NCBI GenBank assembly: GCA_035501615.1
Contig: DATJVY010000117.1
Coordinates: forward strand, 114,536-178,535
DNA: 64,000 bases
DNA from: RPRB01 sp035501615
GTDB lineage: Bacteria > Myxococcota > Myxococcia > Myxococcales > Myxococcaceae
Direction of reading: 5' to 3'
Below are positions 34,783 to 44,966 of this stretch, one piece after another; position 1 is the first letter of the stretch, and every line of letters begins with the position of its first letter. A model generated the notes under the pieces. The model was given only the letters and a program-made list of their open reading frames with translations. It was not told where the DNA came from and did no database searches. Made by a program: the position numbers and the translations under genes.

Positions 34783-35216
34783 TGGAACACGATCTCCCGC
34801 CCGGCGCGCACGGTCGCGGCCGGGGTGCCCACGGTGAGGGACTGGTTGGCGGGCCGGTCCAGGGTGGCGTCCACGGTTCCGCGGAGCACGGTGACGTCCG
34901 CCTGGGGCCGGCCCGGAGCGGCCTGGGTCTCGGCGATGCCGAGCAGCGTGTCCTCGGAGACGGCCACCACAGTCCCGGAGGGGAAGCGGAGCTCGGCGGA
35001 GCCGCCGCGCTCGGTGCGCACCTTGTCGTCGTCGTAGAGCGCGGTGCCGTTGACCGCCGCCTGCCACTCGTCGCCGGCGGCCCGCTTCACCGACACCGCC
35101 CCCCGGACCTGGGCCAGCGTCGCCCGGATGGACTGCTTCGGGGCGGGCGCGGGCGGAGCCTTCGCTTCCCGGCGGCAGGCCGGAGCGCACACGAGCAGCG
35201 GCAGGCACAACGCCAT
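34779..35216 (-). CDS. FecR-domain exported protein
   Basis: 145 aa. Hydrophobic N-terminus with Cys (LPLLVCAPACR), so a possible lipoprotein, though the lipobox is imperfect. The rest is one FecR domain: LAQVRGAVSVKRAAGDEWQAA, LYDDDKVRTERGGSAELRFPSGTVVAV and TVLRGTVDATL. FecR domains outside iron signalling occur as periplasmic sensors paired with LysM proteins. It heads the minus-strand series with the LysM, HD-GYP, DUF971 and PEGA genes. Confidence 0.83.
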   Translation of the reverse strand: MALCLPLLVCAPACRREAKAPPAPAPKQSIRATLAQVRGAVSVKRAAGDEWQAAVNGTALYDDDKVRTERGGSAELRFPSGTVVAVSEDTLLGIAETQAAPGRPQADVTVLRGTVDATLDRPANQSLTVGTPAATVRAGREIVFQ

Positions 35217-35265
35217 CGGAAACCAGGGGCGAGGCAGGTGCAGGATTTCGAGTCTACTTCAGCCG

Positions 35266-36063
<798 letters not shown>

Positions 36064-36165
36064 GGGATTCCTTCGGGGCGTGTCGGTTCCCGACTGTAAC
36101 CTCGGAGTCCTGGCGAGGGGACGTTCCGCTCCGCTGCAGGCGCCAGGGCCCCCCGGCTGAACGCA

Positions 36166-36171
36166 TTGACA
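36166..36171 (+). promoter_or_regulatory. Possible -35 element upstream of the 60-aa ORF
   Basis: A perfect TTGACA lies 53 bp upstream of the ATC codon of the small ORF. No convincing -10 hexamer is seen 16-18 bp downstream, so this is only a weak promoter candidate. Confidence 0.25.
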
Positions 36172-36224
36172 GGGATGGGGGCCAGCGGGCACCTTCGGTC
36201 ACTTCATCGTCGAGGAGGTTCGCC

Positions 36225-36407
36225 ATCGCCGCACCTGGAGCCACCAAACGCCTGAAAGAACTCGCCCGGCAGCAGAAGCAGCGCGAGAAGGCGGAGAAGC
36301 GCGAGCAGCGCAAGCGGGAGAAGGCCGAGCGTCCCGCGCCCGAGGAGGGCGTGGACCCGGACATCGCCGGCATCGTGCCCGGACCGCAGCCGCCGCTGGA
36401 GTTCTGA
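36225..36407 (+). CDS. Small basic protein, 60 aa, apparent ATC start
   Basis: The frame 36225-36407 encodes a Lys/Arg/Gln-rich helical protein: ATKRLKELARQQKQREKAEK, then a short acidic linker and the ending DPDIAGIVPGPQPPLEF. I recall similar lysine-rich peptides ending DPDIAGI-PGPQ in other deltaproteobacteria, but cannot verify this here. No in-frame ATG, GTG or TTG is near. A perfect GAGGAGG (36212-36218) lies 6 bp before the ATC, so ATC is the likely start, as ATT is for E. coli infC. A point change from ATG is the alternative. Probably nucleic-acid or ribosome associated (inference from charge and location). Confidence 0.65.
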   Translation: MAAPGATKRLKELARQQKQREKAEKREQRKREKAERPAPEEGVDPDIAGIVPGPQPPLEF

Positions 36408-36413
36408 CCGCCC

Positions 36414-36433
36414 GGGGGCGGGGCCCGCCCCCC
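36414..36433 (+). terminator. GC hairpin after the 60-aa ORF
   Basis: GGGGGCGGG pairs with CCCGCCCCC almost without a loop, 6 bp after the stop. No T-run follows, so termination efficiency is doubtful; it separates the small ORF from the rimP leader. Confidence 0.35.
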
Positions 36434-36490
36434 ACCTAGGAATCTGCCCGAAGTCCGGGCGGTTCCACGGCAGGGCTGGCCCCGTTCGCC

Positions 36491-36519
36491 TTGCGCCGGC
36501 GCGCCCGCGCGTGTTAGGC
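36491..36519 (+). promoter_or_regulatory. Candidate promoter of the rimP-nusA-infB operon
   Basis: TTGCGC (36491-36496) and TTAGGC (36514-36519) with a 17-bp spacer. Both boxes are imperfect, but transcription from here would begin just before the structured leader, which supports the position. Confidence 0.3.
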
Positions 36520-36532
36520 ACCCCGGCGACAT

Positions 36533-36580
36533 TTTTCGATCGGCAGGACCTCGAAAAGTGGGCCCGGTGCCCGCTTTTTT
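36533..36580 (+). promoter_or_regulatory. rimP leader: terminator hairpin with competing antiterminator
   Basis: A 10-bp stem joins 36554-36563 (AAAAGTGGGC) to 36569-36578 (GCCCGCTTTT), with one G-U pair and a 5-nt loop, followed by a T-run: a textbook intrinsic terminator 16 bp before rimP. The segment TTTTCGA (36533-36539) is a perfect match to TCGAAAA (36551-36557), which shares four bases with the terminator arm, so the two hairpins exclude each other. Structured leaders with a terminator-like hairpin are known before rimP in many proteobacteria. The effector is not evident; NusA autoregulation is likely. Confidence 0.75.
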
Positions 36581-36596
36581 CGTTTCTGGCACTCCC

Positions 36597-37103
36597 ATGT
36601 CCGAGAGCACCCATCGACAGGACGTCCTGTCCCGCGCCGCGGCCCTGGTGGAGCCGCTCGTGGGCGCCGAGGGCTTCGAGCTGGTGGAGCTGGAGTACGT
36701 CCGCGAGCCGGCGGGCTGGGTTCTCCGGATGTTCATCGACCGCCCGGGCCGCGACCCGAGATCGAAGGAGGGGGGCGTCGGCCTCGACGAGTGCGCGCGC
36801 GTCTCGCATGCGGTGGAGACGGCGCTCGAGGTGGAGGACGTCGTCCCCCACGCCTACGCGCTGGAGGTCAGCAGTCCCGGCATCAACCGGCCGCTCAGGC
36901 GTCCGGAGCATTTCCAGAAGGTCGTGGGGCAGCGGGTGAAGGTGAAGACCTACGGCCCCGTCGGCGAGCCGCCGCGCAAGAGCTTCACGGGCACGCTCGA
37001 GCAGGTGGGCGCGGCGGACATCACGGTGCAGGTCGAGGGCGGAGGGGCGTTCCACATCCCCTTCCGTGACATCGCCAAGGCGAACCTCGACCTCGAGTTC
37101 TGA
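36597..37103 (+). CDS. rimP: Ribosome maturation factor RimP
   Basis: 168 aa. RimP helps 30S subunit maturation. LVEPLVGAEGFELVELEYVRE and VLRMFIDRPG form the N-terminal alpha/beta domain, LDECARVSHAVETALEVED and YALEVSSPGINRPLRRPEHFQ the conserved core, and the C-terminal part is the SH3-like domain. The ATG at 36597 (MSESTHRQ) is preferred to a GTG at 36558, which lies inside the leader terminator. First gene of the conserved nusA operon. Confidence 0.95.
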   Translation: MSESTHRQDVLSRAAALVEPLVGAEGFELVELEYVREPAGWVLRMFIDRPGRDPRSKEGGVGLDECARVSHAVETALEVEDVVPHAYALEVSSPGINRPLRRPEHFQKVVGQRVKVKTYGPVGEPPRKSFTGTLEQVGAADITVQVEGGGAFHIPFRDIAKANLDLEF

Positions 37104-37135
37104 CAGACATCTTTCGAGGAACCGGAACGACTCCC

Positions 37136-38821
37136 ATGGCGACGCCCAGCACTCCGTCCGTCAATCTCAACCTGGTCCTGGAGCAGGTGGCCAAGGACAA
37201 GGGCATCGACAAGAGCGTGCTCGTCGCGACCCTCGAGGACGCGATGCAGACCGCGGCCAAGAAGCACTTCGGTCAGGACCGGAACCTCGAGGCCAAGTAC
37301 GACACCGAGAAGGGCGTGGTGGAGCTCTTCCAGGCGGTGACGGTGGTCGAGGCCATCACCGATCCCATCCAGGCCGTGAACCAGCTCACGCTGGACGAGG
37401 CGCGGAAGAAGGGGATGGAGGTCGAGCCCGGCGACGAGCTGGTCTTCCAGATCTTCTACCGCGACGAGGATGCGGCCGAGGCCAAGGCCCAGGACGACCA
37501 GTACGGCGACATCCTCAAGCTCCGGACCTTCCGCCACGGGTTCGGGCGCATCGCCGCGCAGACCGCGAAGCAGGTCATCCTCCAGCGGACCCGCGATGCG
37601 GAGCGGGAGAACGTCTACAACGAGTACAAGGACCGCAGGAACGAGATCGTCACCGGCATCGCCCGGCGGTTCGAGCGGGGGAACATCATCGTCGACCTCG
37701 GCCGGGCCGAGGCGGTGCTCCCGGTGCGGGAGCAGGTCCCGCGCGAGACCTACCGCGCCGGCGACCGGGTGCAGGCCTACGTCCTGGACGTCCTGCGCGA
37801 ATCCAAGGGGCCGCAGATCATCCTCTCCCGCGCGAGCGTGAACCTCCTCACCAAGCTGTTCGAGATGGAGGTCCCGGAGATCGCCGAGGGCATCGTGGTC
37901 ATCGAGGCCGCGGCCCGCGAGCCCGGAGGCCGGGCGAAGATCGCGGTCAGCAGCCGCGATCCGGACGTGGATCCGGTCGGGGCCTGCGTGGGCATGAAGG
38001 GCAGCCGGGTCCAGGCGGTGGTCCAGGAGCTCCGGGGCGAGAAGATCGACATCGTGCCCTGGGACGAGGACCCGGCCCGCTTCGTCTGCGCGGCCCTGGC
38101 CCCCGCCGAGGTGGCCCGGGTCATCATCGACGAGGCCAACCACGCCATGGAGCTCATCGTCCCGGACGATCAGCTCTCCCTGGCCATCGGGCGGCGCGGG
38201 CAGAACGTGCGGCTGGCGGCCCAGCTCACCGGCTGGAAGCTGGACATCAACAGCGAGACCCGGGTCCGGGAGATGCGCGAGTTCGCCACCCGGTCCCTCG
38301 GCGCTCTCCCCGGCGTCTCCGAGATGCTGGTGGAGACGCTCTACGCCCACGGGTTCCGCCAGGCGCGTGACGTCGCCGAGGCCTCGCCCGAGGTGCTGGC
38401 GCAGATCCCCGGGCTCGACCCGGCGCGCATCCCGGCGATGCAGGAGCAGGCGCGGAAGCAGATGGTGGACGACGAGATCGAGCTCCGCCGCCTGGAGATG
38501 GAGCGGGAGCAGGCCCGCGCCATCGAGGCCCGCCGCCATCCCGACGAGCTCTCGCCGGCCGAGCGGATGATGCGCGTCCGCGGGATGAGCGAGAAGACCG
38601 TCGAGGCCCTCGCCCTCTCGGGCTACAAGACGCCCGAGGAGCTCGCGAAGGAGACCGACATCGCCAAGCTCGGCGACGTGCCCGGAGTCGGCATCAAGAA
38701 GGCGCGGCAGCTCAAGAGCGCCGCCGAGAGTTACCTGTTAGAAGAGGCCAAGTTGCGCGCCGAGCTCGACGCCGAGCGCGCGGCCCTGGGGGCCGCGACA
38801 CCCGAACCGGGGGCGGCCTGA
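37136..38821 (+). CDS. nusA: Transcription termination/antitermination protein NusA
   Basis: 561 aa. N-terminal RNAP-binding domain (LNLVLEQVAKDKGIDKSVLV), S1 domain at about 135-200 (GNIIVDLGRAEAVLPVREQV), two KH domains (VDPVGACVGMKGSRVQAVVQEL and LAIGRRGQNVRLAAQLTGWKLDI) and two C-terminal acidic HhH repeats (LPGVSEMLVETLYAHGF and VPGVGIKKARQLK). It controls pausing, termination and antitermination. 32 bp after rimP and followed by ylxR after 37 bp. Confidence 0.97.
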   Translation: MATPSTPSVNLNLVLEQVAKDKGIDKSVLVATLEDAMQTAAKKHFGQDRNLEAKYDTEKGVVELFQAVTVVEAITDPIQAVNQLTLDEARKKGMEVEPGDELVFQIFYRDEDAAEAKAQDDQYGDILKLRTFRHGFGRIAAQTAKQVILQRTRDAERENVYNEYKDRRNEIVTGIARRFERGNIIVDLGRAEAVLPVREQVPRETYRAGDRVQAYVLDVLRESKGPQIILSRASVNLLTKLFEMEVPEIAEGIVVIEAAAREPGGRAKIAVSSRDPDVDPVGACVGMKGSRVQAVVQELRGEKIDIVPWDEDPARFVCAALAPAEVARVIIDEANHAMELIVPDDQLSLAIGRRGQNVRLAAQLTGWKLDINSETRVREMREFATRSLGALPGVSEMLVETLYAHGFRQARDVAEASPEVLAQIPGLDPARIPAMQEQARKQMVDDEIELRRLEMEREQARAIEARRHPDELSPAERMMRVRGMSEKTVEALALSGYKTPEELAKETDIAKLGDVPGVGIKKARQLKSAAESYLLEEAKLRAELDAERAALGAATPEPGAA

Positions 38822-38858
38822 TGCCTCTCTTCCTATCAGCCGAGGAGGCGACAGCGCC

Positions 38859-39140
38859 CTGAGCAGGGAGCCCGAACGAACGTGCATCGGGTGCGGGACC
38901 AGGCGTCCCCAGCGTGAATTGAAGCGGCTCTGCCTGTCGAGCGAGGGCGAGCTGTCGTGGGACAGAGATCGACGCGCACCGGGACGGGGCGCTTACCTCT
39001 GCGGCGCAGGATGTCTGACCGCGGCGGTGAAGCGCGGGTCCCTGGGGCGGGCCTTCCGGGGACGGATGACCGGTGGCCTCGAGGTGGTGCAGACGGAGCT
39101 GACCGCGGCGGAGGTTAAGTCCAGGGCGCAGGTGGAGTAG
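38859..39140 (+). CDS. ylxR: YlxR/RnpM family nucleic-acid-binding protein, CTG start
   Basis: 93 aa when read from CTG 38859: SREPERTCIGCGTRRPQREL, then LSWDRDRRAPGRGAYLC and a helical tail, matching the YlxR fold always found between nusA and infB. YlxR family members bind RNA or RNase P. The first standard in-frame start is TTG 38919, which would remove the conserved CIGC segment. A perfect GAGGAGG (38842-38848) lies 10 bp before CTG. The gene would be missed or shortened by automated calling. Confidence 0.85.
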   Translation: MSREPERTCIGCGTRRPQRELKRLCLSSEGELSWDRDRRAPGRGAYLCGAGCLTAAVKRGSLGRAFRGRMTGGLEVVQTELTAAEVKSRAQVE

Positions 39141-39170
39141 AAGGCTGCAGCTGTTCGTGAAGGGGTCTGG

Positions 39171-42113
<2,943 letters not shown>

Positions 42114-42151
42114 GGCGGGCCCGGGCACCTCCTGAAGGACGGCGGTCGGGC

Positions 42152-42676
42152 ATGTTCGTCGGCGTCGCGCGCCTCACCCTGCAGATCGCAGACTCCGGTT
42201 CGCTGAAGTCGAAGCGTCAGGTGCTGCGGCGGATCACCGACCGGCTGAAGGCGCGGTTCAACGTGTCCGTCGCCGAGGTGGAGGACCAGGACCTCTGGCA
42301 GCGCGCCACGATCGCCCTGGCGGTGGTGAGCGCGGACCGCCGCCACGTCGACGAGCAGGTCCAGAAGATCCTCCACTTCGTCGAGGAGATGTACGTGGCG
42401 CCACTGGTGAGCCGCGAGCTGGAGATCCTCTCCTTCGGCGACCAGCTCTTCGGCCAGCCCGGGGGCACGCCGGACGACGGCAGCACGCTCGAGCTCCCCT
42501 TCGCCCGCGAGGACCGCAGCCTCGCCGAGGCCGAGGGGATGGGGGAGTGGGAGCGGCGGCCCACGGCGCTGGTGCAGGGACGTCCCGGGTCGCGGAGCGG
42601 GGGAGACCTCCCGCTGACCGAGGCCAGGGCCCGGGCGCGGAAGCTGCGCAACAAGCGGGACTGGGAGAAGCCCTGA
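42152..42676 (+). CDS. ylxP: DUF503 (YlxP-like) protein
   Basis: 174 aa. The first 95 residues are a DUF503 domain: MFVGVARLTLQIADSGSLKSKRQVLRRITDRLKARFNVSVAEVED, then ATIALAVVSADRRHVDEQVQKIL. A roughly 75-residue Arg/Glu-rich tail follows and ends in basic RKLRNKRDWEKP; most YlxP proteins lack such a tail. Members lie between infB and rbfA in many bacteria; biochemical function unknown, probably ribosome linked. Confidence 0.88.
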   Translation: MFVGVARLTLQIADSGSLKSKRQVLRRITDRLKARFNVSVAEVEDQDLWQRATIALAVVSADRRHVDEQVQKILHFVEEMYVAPLVSRELEILSFGDQLFGQPGGTPDDGSTLELPFAREDRSLAEAEGMGEWERRPTALVQGRPGSRSGGDLPLTEARARARKLRNKRDWEKP

Positions 42677-42677
42677 G

Positions 42678-43037
42678 ATGTCGGTTCCCGGCAGGCCGGA
42701 GCGGGTGGGCGCGGAGATCCAGGCCGCGGTGGGCGAGCTGCTCAGCCGCGGGGCCCTCCGCGATCCGCGCATCGGGTACATCACCATCACCGGGGTGAAG
42801 ATGAGCCCCGACCTCCGGCTGGCCAAGGTCTACTGGTCGTCGCTGGGGACCGAGACCGAGCGGGAGGAGACCCAGGCCGGACTCGACGCCGCCAAGGGCT
42901 TCGTCCGGCGCGAGGTGACCGCCCGGGTCAAGCTCCGGGTCTCCCCCGAGGTCTTCTTCGTCTTCGACAAGAGTGTGGGAGAAGGCGACAAGATCGACCG
43001 TCTCCTCCGGGAAGTGAAGACGAAAGAGGGATGGTGA
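42678..43037 (+). CDS. rbfA: Ribosome-binding factor A
   Basis: 119 aa. RVGAEIQAAVGELLSRGALRDPRIGYITITGVKMSPDLRLAKVYW and the later VKLRVSPEVFFVFDKSVGEGDKIDRLL cover the KH-like RbfA fold. It acts in 30S maturation with RimP, encoded in the same operon. The ATG is immediately after the ylxP stop. Confidence 0.95.
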   Translation: MSVPGRPERVGAEIQAAVGELLSRGALRDPRIGYITITGVKMSPDLRLAKVYWSSLGTETEREETQAGLDAAKGFVRREVTARVKLRVSPEVFFVFDKSVGEGDKIDRLLREVKTKEGW

Positions 43038-43089
43038 GGTCGCGCCGGGGCGTTACACTCCCGGGTGTCGAGGGCGGCCCCCTCCCTCC

Positions 43090-43983
43090 ATGAACGGCGT
43101 TCTGGTCATCGACAAGCCCCAGGGCCCCACCTCCTTCGAGGTGGTGCGCAGGGTCCGGTCGGCCCTCGGGCTGAAGCGGGCCGGGCACACCGGAACGCTG
43201 GATCCGATGGCCACCGGCGTCCTCCCGGTGTGCCTGGGCGAGGCGACCAAGCTGGCGGGGCTGCTCACCGAGGGGGACAAGGCCTACGACGCGGTGGTCC
43301 GCCTCGGCGTGGTGACCGACACCCAGGACGTCACCGGCACCATCCTCGAGACCCATCCGGTGCCCCCGCTCTCGGCCGAGCTGCTCGAGTCGGCGCTGGA
43401 GCGCTTCCGCGGCTCCTTCCTCCAGCTTCCTCCGATGTACTCGGCGGTGAAGGTGAAGGGGAAGCGGCTCTACGAGCGCGCGCGGGCAGGCGAGCCGGTG
43501 GAACGCACGCCCCGTCCGGTCACCGTCCACGCGCTCGTCCTCCGGGACTTCTCCGCCTCGGAGTGCACGCTCTCGGTCCGGTGCTCGAAGGGGTTCTTCG
43601 TGCGGACCCTCGCCGAGGACCTCGGCCGCGCCCTCGGCTGCGGCGGGACGCTGAAGAGCCTGCGGCGGACGGCGAGCGGAGCCTTCGGTCTGGACCGGGC
43701 TCTTCCCCTCTCCGCGGTGGAGGCCCTGGGCGTGGCCGGGCCCGCTGGACGGACTCAGCTCGAGGGGCGCATCGTCTCCATGGCCGATGCCCTCCCCGAG
43801 CTCCCGGCGGTCCGCATCGACGAGCGGGACGTCGCCCGGGTGCGGCACGGGGTGCCGCTGGTGCTCGGGTCCGACGCGCCGGCCGGACGGGCGCGGGTGC
43901 TCGGGCCCGACGGAGCGCTCCTCGCGGTGGCGGACGTTCACGAGGGCCGGCTGAGCTACGTCCGGGTGGTGGCCTCCCGGTGA
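43090..43983 (+). CDS. truB: tRNA pseudouridine(55) synthase
   Basis: 297 aa. It makes the universal pseudouridine 55 of tRNA. NGVLVIDKPQGPTSFEVV, the catalytic aspartate in GHTGTLDPMATGVLPVCLGEATKL, YDAVVRLGVVTDTQDVTG, QLPPMYSAVKVKGKRLYERAR and FFVRTLAEDLG are all standard. A small C-terminal PUA-like part follows. Its stop overlaps the GTG of a MoaD-like gene. Confidence 0.96.
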   Translation: MNGVLVIDKPQGPTSFEVVRRVRSALGLKRAGHTGTLDPMATGVLPVCLGEATKLAGLLTEGDKAYDAVVRLGVVTDTQDVTGTILETHPVPPLSAELLESALERFRGSFLQLPPMYSAVKVKGKRLYERARAGEPVERTPRPVTVHALVLRDFSASECTLSVRCSKGFFVRTLAEDLGRALGCGGTLKSLRRTASGAFGLDRALPLSAVEALGVAGPAGRTQLEGRIVSMADALPELPAVRIDERDVARVRHGVPLVLGSDAPAGRARVLGPDGALLAVADVHEGRLSYVRVVASR

Positions 43984-44270
43984 ACGTCACCGTCCTCGTC
44001 CCGACGACGCTCCGGTCCGCGGTGGACGGCAAGCAGAAGCTCGACCTGGGCGTCCCGGCCGGCGCCGGCGTGGGCGAGGTGCTGCAGACGCTGCTCACCC
44101 TCTACCCCAAGCTCCGCACCGCCGTGGCCAGCGAGACCCGGCCGCGCCGGCAGCAGCTCACGGTGGTGGTGGAGCCGCGGTCGGGCCGCCGCGGTCCGAG
44201 GGACGGGCTCCGGGTGTGGCTCTTCGCCCCGCCGGGCTCGTTCGAGCCACAGCCTGGCGCCGCTCCCTAG
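43980..44270 (+). CDS. Small ubiquitin-like (MoaD/ThiS-type) protein
   Basis: 96 aa. VNVTVLVPTTLRSAVDGKQKLDLGVPAGAGVGEVLQTLLTLYPKL has the beta-grasp pattern of MoaD/ThiS proteins. The tail reads LRVWLFAPPGSFEPQPGAAP and lacks the C-terminal Gly-Gly needed for sulfur transfer, so it may be a non-catalytic relative. GTG start in GTGA overlap with truB. Family membership is by pattern only. Confidence 0.6.
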   Translation: MNVTVLVPTTLRSAVDGKQKLDLGVPAGAGVGEVLQTLLTLYPKLRTAVASETRPRRQQLTVVVEPRSGRRGPRDGLRVWLFAPPGSFEPQPGAAP

Positions 44271-44332
44271 AAGGTGAGGCGGGCGGCCAACCCTCCCGGA
44301 ACCACTGGCCTTTCGCCGCGGATGGCCAGAGA

Positions 44333-44361
44333 TTGCAATCCCAGGTCCCGGAGCCTATAAG
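44333..44361 (+). promoter_or_regulatory. Sigma-70-type promoter upstream of rpsO
   Basis: TTGCAA (44333-44338), 17-bp spacer, TATAAG (44356-44361). One of the best housekeeping promoter matches in this GC-rich window. It would give an rpsO leader of roughly 115 nt and separate rpsO-pnp from the infB-truB operon. Confidence 0.65.
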
Positions 44362-44484
44362 CCCGCGACTCCCCTCGGGTCCGGCGCCTGCACCCCTCCG
44401 CGGACGGCCGAGCAGAAACCCCAGGGGATCCGGGCAGTCCGGACGTCGGTTCATCCTCGGAGCGGGACGGAGTCGCACCTCACC

Positions 44485-44754
44485 ATGGCAGTCCTCAGCG
44501 AGCGCAAGGCAGCCGTCGTCCAGCAGTACCGCACCCACGAGACCGATACCGGGTCCCCCGAGGTGCAGGTGGCGCTGCTCTCCGAGCGGATCAACATGCT
44601 CACCGAGCACTTCAAGACCCACAAGAAGGACTTCCACAGCCGGCGCGGGCTGTTGAAGCTGGTCGGCCAGCGCCGGCGACTGCTCGACTACCTCAAGAAC
44701 AAGGACAACGCGCGGTACCGGAAGCTCATCGAGGGTCTGGGCATCCGGAAGTAG
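44485..44754 (+). CDS. rpsO: 30S ribosomal protein S15
   Basis: 89 aa. VVQQYRTHETDTGSPEVQVALLSERINMLTEHFKTHKKDFHSRRGLL and the C-terminal RRRLLDYLKNKDNARYRKLIEGLGIRK are the complete S15. It binds 16S helices 20-22 and often regulates its own mRNA. It has its own promoter and leader and is followed by pnp, the usual rpsO-pnp pair. Confidence 0.97.
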   Translation: MAVLSERKAAVVQQYRTHETDTGSPEVQVALLSERINMLTEHFKTHKKDFHSRRGLLKLVGQRRRLLDYLKNKDNARYRKLIEGLGIRK

Positions 44755-44897
44755 AAGGACGGTTCGAAGCACGACTCCCGCGCCGGTGCTGCACGGAGCG
44801 CCGGCGCCTGCCGCCCAGGGCGGAGGAGTTTCCGGTTTCCGTTCGGAGCCGCCGAGGTAGCCAACAGGCCGTCGGCGGCTGCGGTCAGAGACTGAAA

Positions 44898-44958
44898 GTT
44901 CCTTCTCGCCAGGGCGACCAGGCCAGAGCGACACCAGCCCGTGCCCACGAGAAGGAAC
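44898..44958 (+). promoter_or_regulatory. pnp leader stem sequestering the Shine-Dalgarno
   Basis: GTTCCTTCTCG (44898-44908) is a perfect 11-bp inverted repeat of CGAGAAGGAAC (44948-44958). The second arm contains the only good pnp Shine-Dalgarno, GAAGGA (44951-44956), 10 bp before the ATG. The 39-nt loop contains short GC complementarity. Pairing would block ribosome binding. E. coli pnp is autoregulated through a different leader stem processed by RNase III and PNPase, so a similar control loop is likely here. Confidence 0.7.
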
Positions 44959-44966
44959 GACAACAC

